Shown here: positions 1 to 5,146 of the stretch, piece after piece
How the letters are laid out: each line of letters begins with the position of its first letter
How positions within the stretch are numbered: position 1 is the stretch's first letter
Source of the DNA: an uncultured Clostridia bacterium
GTDB lineage: Bacteria; Bacillota; Clostridia; Oscillospirales; Acutalibacteraceae
Assembly (NCBI GenBank): GCA_946004305.1
Contig: CAMFZJ010000097.1
Span: 1 to 5,146 of the forward strand
Reading direction: 5' to 3'
Length of the DNA stretch: 5,146 bases
Notes under the pieces: model-generated
What the model saw: the letters and a program-made list of their open reading frames with translations, nothing else
What the model was told of the DNA's origin: nothing
Databases searched by the model: none
Made by a program: the position numbers and the translations under genes

Positions 1-23
1 AATTTCATAAAATTTTCAATATG

Positions 24-55
24 AAACAGCCTTCGACAAAGAAGGCTGTTTTTTT
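24..55 (+). terminator. Intrinsic terminator of an upstream gene outside the window
   Basis: A perfect 11-bp stem (24-34 paired with 41-51) encloses a 6-base loop, and a run of seven T at 49-55 follows the last G. This is a classical rho-independent terminator for + strand transcription arriving from the left. The reverse direction lacks an equally good T tract. It isolates the operon that follows from upstream transcription. Nothing in bases 1-23 can be assigned to a gene. Confidence 0.88.
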
Positions 56-104
56 CGCCATATTTACGTTATATTACTTATATTCCTTTTTATGTTTTTG
101 TTCA

Positions 105-133
105 TTGTAAAAACAAGTAAAAAGTGCTAAAAT
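105..133 (+). promoter_or_regulatory. Predicted sigma-A promoter with extended -10 for the activase operon
   Basis: TTGTAA at 105-110 matches four of six bases of the -35 consensus. It lies exactly 17 bases before TAAAAT at 128-133, which matches five of six of the -10 consensus. TGC at 125-127 directly before the -10 supplies the extended -10 TGn element. Transcription would start near 140, giving a leader of about 83 bases before the ATG at 223. The TTGTAA/17-base arrangement recurs in the predicted promoter of the lipoprotein gene on the other strand. This is a prediction from consensus only. Confidence 0.55.
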
Positions 134-159
134 TAGGTTGTACTATATTTCCGATTTGG

Positions 160-178
160 AATTAAGAAAATTAATTTT
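160..178. repeat. AT-only inverted repeat in the operon leader
   Basis: AATTAA (160-165) and TTAATT (171-176) form an inverted repeat around GAAAA. A 12-base self-palindrome, AAAATTAATTTT (167-178), overlaps it. It lies between the upstream promoter and the second TATAAT, where an operator could sit. Such AT-only symmetry arises easily by chance in this composition, so a regulatory role is only a possibility. Confidence 0.2.
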
Positions 179-183
179 TGTTT

Positions 184-189
184 TATAAT
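184..189 (+). promoter_or_regulatory. Perfect TATAAT, possible second -10 close to the first gene
   Basis: An exact TATAAT lies 33 bases before the ATG at 223. The bases at the proper -35 distance (161-166, ATTAAG) are poor. The nearest TTG-type hexamer (TTGGAA at 156-161) is 22 bases away, which is too far. A TG at 179-180 is also too far for an extended -10. It may be a weak second promoter or a chance match in very AT-rich DNA. Confidence 0.25.
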
Positions 190-210
190 TGATTGAATAT
201 GTTTAAATAT

Positions 211-215
211 GGAGG
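211..215 (+). promoter_or_regulatory. Ribosome binding site that sets the start of the activase gene
   Basis: GGAGG at 211-215 is followed by seven bases and then ATG at 223. The same frame is open back to a TTG at 193 and also contains an ATG at 199, but neither has a Shine-Dalgarno sequence at the right distance. The GGAGG itself lies inside those longer readings. The family's phosphate-binding motif (LGLDIGSTT) begins two residues after the ATG at 223, as expected for a natural N-terminus. Confidence 0.85.
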
Positions 216-222
216 TTGCCAT

Positions 223-3129
223 ATGAGATTGGGTTTGGATATCGGTTCAACCACTATTAAGTGCGTTGTTCTTGATGACCGTAACAACTTAATATACAGT
301 ACATATCAGCGTCACTACTCACAGATTACAGAGAAAATCGGCGAGATACTCTCCCTTGTAAGAAAAGAGGTTCCCGGAGTTGAAAATGCTCTTTGTGCTT
401 TAAGCGGAAGTGCAGGTATGGGTGTTGCCGAGAGCTGCGGACTGTCCTTTGTTCAGGAGGTTTACGCAACAAGAGTTGCCGCCAACACTTTTATTCCCGG
501 TACAGATGTTGTAATCGAGCTTGGAGGTGAGGACGCAAAAATACTTTTCCTGTCTAACGGTCTTGAGGTTCGTATGAACGGTACCTGTGCAGGAGGTACA
601 GGAGCGTTTATTGACCAAATGGCAACCTTGCTTAACGTCCCTCTTGAAGAAATTGACGATTTGGCTAAACAGCACGAAAAGACATATACTATAGCCTCAC
701 GCTGCGGTGTATTTGCAAAAACCGACATTCAGCCTCTCCTTAACCAAGGTGCAAGAAAGGCTGACATTGCACAAAGTATTTTCAACGCTGTAGTATCTCA
801 GACTGTTGCAGGACTTGCACAGGGTAGAGAGATTGAGGGCAAAATCGTATATCTAGGCGGACCTCTTACATTTATGAGTCAACTTAGAAAAAGCTTTGAC
901 AAAACCTTAAACACTCAGGGTATCTGTCCTGAAAATTCACTTTACTATGTAGCTTGCGGTGCGGCTTTATGTGCTGACAGCACAATAGATTTTGATGAAG
1001 TCATTTCAAAAGTTAAGAACTACCGTGGAAGCGGTAACTTTGCATTTAATCCACCTCTTTTTGAAAATGAGGAGGATTACAAAAAATTCAAAGACCGTCA
1101 CGATAAGGCTTTTGTTGAAACCAAGGAGCTTAAAGACTACAAGGGCAAAGCCTTTGTGGGTATGGACTCAGGCTCAACTACCGTTAAGGCAGTTGTTCTT
1201 TCTGAAAACTGTGAGCTTCTTTATTCAAAATATATGCCTTCAAAAGGCAACCCTGTTAAGCTTATCAAAAGCTTTTTAGAGGAAATTTATGAAATCAACC
1301 CTCAGCTTAATGTTGTTTCATCTGCGGTAACAGGCTACGGCGAGGAGATTATCCGAAACGCTTTTTCCGTTGACTACGGTATTGTTGAAACTGTTGCCCA
1401 CTTTACAGCAGCTAAACACTTTATGCCTGATGTTGAATTTGTAATCGACATAGGCGGTCAGGATATTAAGTGCTTTAAAATTCACAACGGCGCAATAGAT
1501 AATATATTCCTTAATGAAGCTTGTTCTTCAGGCTGCGGAAGCTTTTTGCAGACCTTTGCAAACGCTCTCGGTTATTCAATCGAGGACTTTGCCACAAAGG
1601 GACTTTTTGCAAAGCATCCTGTTGACTTAGGCTCACGTTGTACTGTATTTATGAATTCCTCAGTAAAGCAGGCACAAAAAGACGGGGCAACTATTGAGGA
1701 CATTTCTGCGGGACTTTCTCTGTCTGTTGTTAAAAACGCACTATACAAGGTTATTCGTGCAACAAGCCCTGACGAGCTTGGTAAAAGGGTTGTAGTACAG
1801 GGAGGTACTTTCCTTAATGACGCTGTACTTCGTGCCTTTGAGCAGGAAATGGGAGTTGAGGTTGTACGAAGCAATATTGCAGGACTTATGGGTGCATACG
1901 GCGCCGCACTTTACTCAATGGAAAAGGTAAAGGGAAAGGATGTAAAATCCACCCTTTCAAATAAACAGGAGCTTGAAAACTTTACCCACGAAATCAAGGT
2001 TGCAAACTGCGGAATGTGTAACAACAACTGCAGACTTACAATAAACACCTTTGCAGGTGGTAAAAAGTTTATTGCAGGCAACCGCTGTGAGCGTCCTATA
2101 ACTAAAAAGGCTCCTTCAAATGACAGAAATATTTTTGCATATAAGCTTGAACTGCTTTCACAGTACAAGCCACAGGAGGGCAAGCGAGGTACAATAGGCT
2201 TGCCTATGGGACTTAATATGTACGAGCTTCTGCCCTTTTGGTGGAGATTCTTTACCGACCTTGGCTTTAAGGTAGTACACTCACCATATTCAAGCAGAAA
2301 GCTTTATCAGAAAGGTCAGCAGACTATTCCAAGCGACACAATCTGCTTCCCTGCAAAGCTTATGCACGGTCACGTTCAGAGTCTTATTGATGACGGGGTG
2401 GATACAATTTTCTACCCTTGTATGTCCTACAACTTTGACGAGGGCAAGGGGGACAACCACTACAACTGTCCTGTAGTAGCTTACTATCCTGAGGTTATTA
2501 TCAATAATATGAAAAGCGTAAGGGATATTACTTTTATCAAGCCTTACCTTGGAATACACAGACCAAAGGACTTCCCTAAAAAGGCATATGAAAATTTACT
2601 GCCTTACTTTAGTGACCTTACTCTCAAAGAGGTTAAAGCTGCCGCAAAGGCTGCTTACAAGGAATATGACGACTATTTTAATAAGCTGAGAGAACGTGGC
2701 GACCAAATAATTGCCGAGGCTGAAAAAGACGGCAGGGAAATAATCGTCCTTTCAGGCAGACCATACCACATTGACCCTGAAATCAACCACGGAATAGACA
2801 AGCTTATTTCTGGCTTTGACGTAAGCATCATCAGTGAAGATGTTGTAAGCTGTCGCTGTGAAAAATTCTCTACAAATGTTCTTAACCAATGGACTTACCA
2901 CTCACGTTTATACTCTGCCGCCAAATATGTCAGCACAAGAAAGGATATGGACTTAATTCAGCTTGTATCCTTTGGCTGTGGCGTTGACGCTATTACAACT
3001 GATGAGGTCAGAGAAATTCTGGAGAAAAACGGCAAGATTTACACTCAGATTAAAATTGACGAAATTACAAATTTGGGTGCGGTTAAAATCCGTATCCGCA
3101 GCTTGCTTTCTGCAATAGGCAGAGAGTAA
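223..3129 (+). CDS. Tandem acyl-CoA dehydratase activase (BcrAD/BadFG ASKHA ATPase x2) fused to a DUF2229/HgdB-like domain
   Basis: This 968-residue protein is predicted to be a cytoplasmic ATP-dependent electron activator with its own dehydratase-like module. Residues 1-255 are an ASKHA ATPase domain: phosphate motif LDIGSTT at 5-11, second nucleotide motif ELGGED at 99-104, and C122 and C161 as expected iron-sulfur ligands. After a charged linker (256-308), residues 309-565 repeat the domain: MDSGSTT at 314-320, DIGGQD at 409-414, C434 and C473. Residues 594-968 match the DUF2229/HGD-D type. They start with a cysteine group (C596, C599, C603, C622), followed by PFWWRFF, CFPAKLMHGH with C708, C733, C749, C877/C879, and SFGCGVD with C919. 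In characterised relatives such as HgdC of 2-hydroxyglutaryl-CoA dehydratase, a homodimer shares one [4Fe-4S] cluster and uses ATP to deliver one low-potential electron. Here the two copies in one chain could form that dimer internally. The next gene supplies a second dehydratase-like unit. Family assignment is firm; substrate and exact reaction are unknown. There are no signal or membrane segments. Confidence 0.93.
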   Translation: MRLGLDIGSTTIKCVVLDDRNNLIYSTYQRHYSQITEKIGEILSLVRKEVPGVENALCALSGSAGMGVAESCGLSFVQEVYATRVAANTFIPGTDVVIELGGEDAKILFLSNGLEVRMNGTCAGGTGAFIDQMATLLNVPLEEIDDLAKQHEKTYTIASRCGVFAKTDIQPLLNQGARKADIAQSIFNAVVSQTVAGLAQGREIEGKIVYLGGPLTFMSQLRKSFDKTLNTQGICPENSLYYVACGAALCADSTIDFDEVISKVKNYRGSGNFAFNPPLFENEEDYKKFKDRHDKAFVETKELKDYKGKAFVGMDSGSTTVKAVVLSENCELLYSKYMPSKGNPVKLIKSFLEEIYEINPQLNVVSSAVTGYGEEIIRNAFSVDYGIVETVAHFTAAKHFMPDVEFVIDIGGQDIKCFKIHNGAIDNIFLNEACSSGCGSFLQTFANALGYSIEDFATKGLFAKHPVDLGSRCTVFMNSSVKQAQKDGATIEDISAGLSLSVVKNALYKVIRATSPDELGKRVVVQGGTFLNDAVLRAFEQEMGVEVVRSNIAGLMGAYGAALYSMEKVKGKDVKSTLSNKQELENFTHEIKVANCGMCNNNCRLTINTFAGGKKFIAGNRCERPITKKAPSNDRNIFAYKLELLSQYKPQEGKRGTIGLPMGLNMYELLPFWWRFFTDLGFKVVHSPYSSRKLYQKGQQTIPSDTICFPAKLMHGHVQSLIDDGVDTIFYPCMSYNFDEGKGDNHYNCPVVAYYPEVIINNMKSVRDITFIKPYLGIHRPKDFPKKAYENLLPYFSDLTLKEVKAAAKAAYKEYDDYFNKLRERGDQIIAEAEKDGREIIVLSGRPYHIDPEINHGIDKLISGFDVSIISEDVVSCRCEKFSTNVLNQWTYHSRLYSAAKYVSTRKDMDLIQLVSFGCGVDAITTDEVREILEKNGKIYTQIKIDEITNLGAVKIRIRSLLSAIGRE

Positions 3130-3140
3130 TAAGCTTTTTA

Positions 3141-3147
3141 AAGGAGG
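3141..3147 (+). promoter_or_regulatory. Strong ribosome binding site for a TTG start
   Basis: AAGGAGG at 3141-3147 lies seven bases before TTG at 3155, the same spacing as in the preceding gene. The first in-frame ATG comes about 17 codons later (3206) and would remove conserved-looking N-terminal sequence. The strong site therefore supports a genuine TTG start and independent translation of the second gene after the stop at 3127-3129. Confidence 0.85.
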
Positions 3148-3154
3148 CTAAATT

Positions 3155-4420
3155 TTGGCTGAACTAAAGTACGATGAAAAGGGACGCTTGCTCTTTACAA
3201 AAGAGATGAAGGACGAGGGATACACCATCCTTGCTCCTACAATGATTCCTACTCACTTTAATATAATCAAAAATGTATTTATCCATTACGGCTACCACAT
3301 AGAGTTGCTTGATATGTGCGGACCTGAGGTTGCTCAGGCAGGGCTGAAATATGTTCACAACGATACCTGTTATCCGGCTCTTTTGGTAATCGGTCAGTTT
3401 ATTTGTGCATTACAGTCAGGTAAATATGACGAAAACAAGGTTGCTCTTATGATTACTCAAACCGGCGGCGGATGCAGAGCAAGTAACTATATTTTTCTCC
3501 TTAGAAAAGCTCTCAAAAAAGCCGGTTACCCACAGGTTCCCGTAATCTCACTATCTATGGGTATGGAGAAAAACTCCGGATTCCACCTTACAATTCCTCT
3601 TATCAGAAGATTTGTTGCCGGTCTTGTTTACGGTGACGCACTTATGCTTTTGCGAAATCAGATTCAGCCCTATGAAATTAACAAGGGCGACTGTCAGGCT
3701 ATTATTGACCGCTGGACAGACAAGCTGACCGTTGAATTTGCAAAGGGCGACAGCTACCGCATTAAGGAAATGGACGCATATTTACAGCAGATATGTGAGG
3801 AATTTTCAAAGGTTAAGGTAAACAAGGTGCCAAAGGTTAAGGTTGGCGTTGTTGGTGAGATATATGTAAAATACGCCCGCCTTGCAAATAATGACTTGGA
3901 AAGCTTTCTTGCTCAGCAGGATTGTGAAGTTAATGTTCCGGGTATTTTAGGCTTTGCTCTCTTTAAAGTTGATAACCGAATTGAGGATATTAAGCTTTAC
4001 GGGGGAAGTGCTCTTAAATATAAAGTATGCAAAATACTCTTTGACTATGTTGAAAAGCTTGAGGGATTGCTTATTAAACATACCTCTGCCTACGGCTTTA
4101 CCCCTCCCGGAAAATACTCCCACATTAAAGAGCTTGTTAAACCTGTAATCGGCTACGGCTCAAAAATGGGAGAGGGCTGGCTCTTAACAGCAGAAATGCT
4201 TGAGCTTGCTGAAACAGGCTATGAAAACATTGTTTGTACCCAGCCTTTCGGCTGTTTGCCAAACCATATTAACGGCAAGGGTGCAATCCGTAAAATCAAA
4301 GAAATTAATCCAAAGGCAAACATCGTTACAATCGACTACGATCCGGGCGCTCCTAAGGTTAATCAGGAAAACCGCATTAAGCTTATGCTTGCAGTTGCAA
4401 AGGAAGAGCTTGAAAAATAA
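3155..4420 (+). CDS. 2-hydroxyacyl-CoA dehydratase (HGD-D)-like iron-sulfur protein, partner of the upstream activase
   Basis: This 421-residue cytoplasmic protein resembles the HGD-D/COG3581-type unit that often forms the C-terminal part of large activase fusion proteins. Candidate cluster ligands are C72 in NDTCYPALL, C107 in TGGGCRASNY, C361, and C367 in QPFGCLPNHI. The C-terminal block around 390-413, with IDYDPGA and NRIKLML, is typical of this group. Members of the wider superfamily hold a [4Fe-4S] or a double-cubane [8Fe-9S] cluster and receive electrons from an ATP-hydrolysing activase. The gene starts 25 bases after the stop of the tandem activase, in a different frame and with its own strong ribosome site. 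It is thus a real co-transcribed partner and not a frameshift fragment. It starts with TTG. It could instead be a pure structural or electron-relay subunit. The superfamily call is secure; the reaction is not known. Confidence 0.88.
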   Translation: MAELKYDEKGRLLFTKEMKDEGYTILAPTMIPTHFNIIKNVFIHYGYHIELLDMCGPEVAQAGLKYVHNDTCYPALLVIGQFICALQSGKYDENKVALMITQTGGGCRASNYIFLLRKALKKAGYPQVPVISLSMGMEKNSGFHLTIPLIRRFVAGLVYGDALMLLRNQIQPYEINKGDCQAIIDRWTDKLTVEFAKGDSYRIKEMDAYLQQICEEFSKVKVNKVPKVKVGVVGEIYVKYARLANNDLESFLAQQDCEVNVPGILGFALFKVDNRIEDIKLYGGSALKYKVCKILFDYVEKLEGLLIKHTSAYGFTPPGKYSHIKELVKPVIGYGSKMGEGWLLTAEMLELAETGYENIVCTQPFGCLPNHINGKGAIRKIKEINPKANIVTIDYDPGAPKVNQENRIKLMLAVAKEELEK

Positions 4421-4444
4421 ATATTTACAAACCGCAAAATAAAC

Positions 4445-4490
4445 GGGCTGTGAGAAATGCTTTACCCTTGCTTCTCACAGCCCTGTTGTT
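4445..4490. terminator. Probable bidirectional intrinsic terminator between convergent genes
   Basis: A perfect 12-bp stem (4445-4456, GGGCTGTGAGAA, paired with 4472-4483) encloses a 15-base loop. On the + strand it is followed by the T-rich TGTTGTTTT, 24 bases after the operon stop. On the - strand the stem is followed by GTTTATTTTG, 25 bases after the lipoprotein stop. The symmetry and near-equal distances suggest that it ends transcription from both sides. Confidence 0.85.
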
Positions 4491-4508
4491 TTAGTATTAT
4501 TATAGATT

Positions 4509-4907
4509 TTACTTTTTAATCTTTTCCATTTTCAGAGTGTAGAACTCCATAAAATTAGTTTCAAAGTCTTTGTAATCCTTTGTGTTGTAGCTTACGTTAT
4601 AAATATAAAGCTTGTTGTCCTCCTGATACTGCCACTGTCCCTCCCAAAGGACCTTGTTATTGCTGTTATCAGTTACGGTAACATATTCACTCTCAAAGGA
4701 AACTTTCACATCATACTCTGTATTTTCAAAAGTATACGTACCTTTGCAGTCTTCATTTGTTTTAAAGCTGAAGCTGTAGTCATATGTAGTCCATTTAATA
4801 TTATCAATCTCATTTGGAGATTTGTCAGTATCCCCAACCTTGGTACATCCAACAAAAGCTCCCAAACATAAAATCACGCAGGAAATAAGGCATATTATTC
4901 TTTTCAC
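4509..4907 (-). CDS. Small predicted lipoprotein of unknown function
   Basis: This 132-residue protein begins with a lipoprotein signal peptide: positively charged MKR, a hydrophobic stretch at about residues 4-19, and a lipobox ending FVGC with the lipidated cysteine at C21. Phe at -3 is less usual than Leu but tolerated. The mature protein would be tethered to the outer face of the cytoplasmic membrane. After a short polar linker (22-36), residues 37-130 alternate aromatic/hydrophobic and polar residues, as in several beta strands (for example KVSFESEYVTV and NKLYIYNVSY). A small beta-barrel or sandwich is therefore plausible. No enzyme motif is visible and no family was recognised. The start is GTG at 4907-4905, with AACAGGAGG eight bases upstream (4924-4916), and the stop is TAA. 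It has its own promoter and converges on the activase operon, so a functional link is not implied. Confidence 0.85.
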   Translation of the reverse strand: MKRIICLISCVILCLGAFVGCTKVGDTDKSPNEIDNIKWTTYDYSFSFKTNEDCKGTYTFENTEYDVKVSFESEYVTVTDNSNNKVLWEGQWQYQEDNKLYIYNVSYNTKDYKDFETNFMEFYTLKMEKIKK

Positions 4908-4915
4908 TTCTATAA

Positions 4916-4924
4916 CCTCCTGTT
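4916..4924 (-). promoter_or_regulatory. Ribosome binding site for the GTG-initiated lipoprotein gene
   Basis: Read on the - strand, AACAGGAGG ends eight bases before GTG at 4907. This near-perfect Shine-Dalgarno fixes GTG as the start. The full signal peptide, including its MKR head, is present only from this codon. Confidence 0.85.
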
Positions 4925-4935
4925 ATCTTTAGTAA

Positions 4936-4964
4936 ATTATACTACTAAATATCAAATTTTACAA
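4936..4964 (-). promoter_or_regulatory. Predicted sigma-A promoter of the lipoprotein gene
   Basis: On the - strand, TTGTAA (4964-4959, four of six to the -35 consensus) is followed after exactly 17 bases by a perfect TATAAT (4941-4936). Transcription would begin near 4929, giving a leader of roughly 22 bases that contains the ribosome site. Together with the terminator immediately upstream, this makes the lipoprotein gene a separate single-gene unit. Confidence 0.65.
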
Positions 4965-4975
4965 TAATTTTTTGC

Positions 4976-5012
4976 AAAAACAGGAGAGCAATAATCTTCT
5001 CGCTCTCCTGTT
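4976..5012 (-). terminator. Intrinsic terminator of the partial gene at the right edge
   Basis: An 11-bp perfect stem (4979-4989, AACAGGAGAGC, paired with 5002-5012) has a 12-base loop. Read on the - strand it ends in TTTTT (4980-4976), and it lies 33 bases after the stop codon of the partial gene at 5046. The T run is short and followed by GC, so the terminator may be of moderate strength. The + strand direction has no T tract. Confidence 0.68.
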
Positions 5013-5045
5013 AAGTTTGTCCTTATAGTAGGGTTATATTTTATT

Positions 5046-5146
5046 TCAGCCTATTTTCTCAAGCTTGTATGATACAGGGGTTTCCTCCAGACTGTAGCCC
5101 TTTTCCTGAGCTTCATTATTAATGTTTGAAAAATCCCAGTCTGACT
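5046..5146 (-). CDS. C-terminal end of a gene running in from the right edge, function unknown
   Basis: The - strand is open from the window edge to a TGA at 5048-5046, giving the last 32 codons of a protein that begins SDWDFSNINNE and ends SYKLEKIG. Its position is right for a real gene, since a terminator hairpin follows on the same strand. The composition (charged, aromatic, few rare residues) is also more protein-like than the other two - strand frames. The rest of the gene lies outside the window. The ending YKLEKIG recalls the YTLKMEKIKK ending of the neighbouring lipoprotein, which hints at a paralog but is too short to prove it. Confidence 0.55.
   Translation of the reverse strand, partial: SDWDFSNINNEAQEKGYSLEETPVSYKLEKIG

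Noticed and set aside
1..24. Possible last codons of an upstream gene (stops at 8-10 or 22-24)
   Set aside because: Too short to choose a frame or support as coding, although a terminator follows.
21..110. 29-codon open frame starting MKQPSTKK with a hydrophobic end
   Set aside because: It overlaps the terminator hairpin, has no Shine-Dalgarno, and its hydrophobic character comes from the T-rich tail and spacer.
193..222. N-terminal extension of the activase gene from TTG at 193 or ATG at 199
   Set aside because: There is no ribosome site at the right distance before either codon, and the strong GGAGG at 211-215 points to ATG at 223, directly before the conserved phosphate motif.
134..222. 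Riboswitch or structured leader before the activase gene
   Set aside because: The leader is almost entirely A and T, with no GC-containing helices or known aptamer core visible and no terminator-antiterminator pair.
400..2559. Several 88-100 codon open frames on the - strand inside the activase gene, and one at 992-1279 on the + strand
   Set aside because: They lie wholly within a well-supported gene with strong family motifs, and their translations show no domain or coherent composition. They are shadows of its codon pattern.
3130..3154. Frameshift or sequencing error splitting one fused gene in two
   Set aside because: The junction has a stop, a 25-base spacer and a perfect AAGGAGG with seven-base spacing before the TTG start, which is a normal gene boundary and not a one-base slip.
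3954..4442. Two open frames of 64 and 80 codons in another frame at the end of the second gene
   Set aside because: Both lie almost wholly inside the dehydratase-like gene, have no ribosome site and no protein-like features.
1..5146. Mobile element, CRISPR array, tRNA or rRNA
   Set aside because: No transposase or integrase motif, regularly spaced repeats, cloverleaf or ribosomal RNA sequence was seen on either strand.

Overview
This window looks like chromosome from a low-GC anaerobic Firmicute, most likely a Clostridia of the Ruminococcaceae/Oscillospiraceae/Lachnospiraceae type. The support is the AT-rich spacers, strong AGGAGG-type ribosome sites, use of TTG and GTG starts, and an oxygen-sensitive iron-sulfur enzyme family typical of strict anaerobes. 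This is inferred from style and gene content; no marker gene is present to fix the taxon.

Layout. Positions 1-55 hold the tail of an unseen upstream unit, ending in a clear intrinsic terminator. Positions 56-222 are an AT-rich promoter and leader region. Positions 223-4420 are a two-gene operon on the + strand. The first gene encodes a 968-residue protein with two tandem ASKHA (BcrAD/BadFG) activase domains followed by a DUF2229/HgdB-like region. After 25 bases comes the second gene, a 421-residue 2-hydroxyacyl-CoA dehydratase-like protein with a TTG start. A perfect 12-bp hairpin at 4445-4483 closes the operon and probably also serves the converging gene. On the - strand, 4509-4907 encodes a small predicted lipoprotein with its own promoter. 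Just upstream of it, a second terminator closes another - strand gene whose last 32 codons enter at the right edge.

How the genes work together. The two + strand proteins together carry all the modules of a family often seen as one polypeptide of about 1,400 residues: ATP-driven [4Fe-4S] activase units plus dehydratase-like iron-sulfur units. In characterised relatives, an ASKHA ATPase uses ATP hydrolysis to push a very low-potential electron into a partner dehydratase or a double-cubane-cluster protein. A similar electron-gating pair is the best reading here. The substrate is unknown: no CoA-transferase, acyl-CoA dehydrogenase or second dehydratase subunit lies in the operon, which is bounded by a terminator on each side. 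The two - strand genes look unrelated to it.
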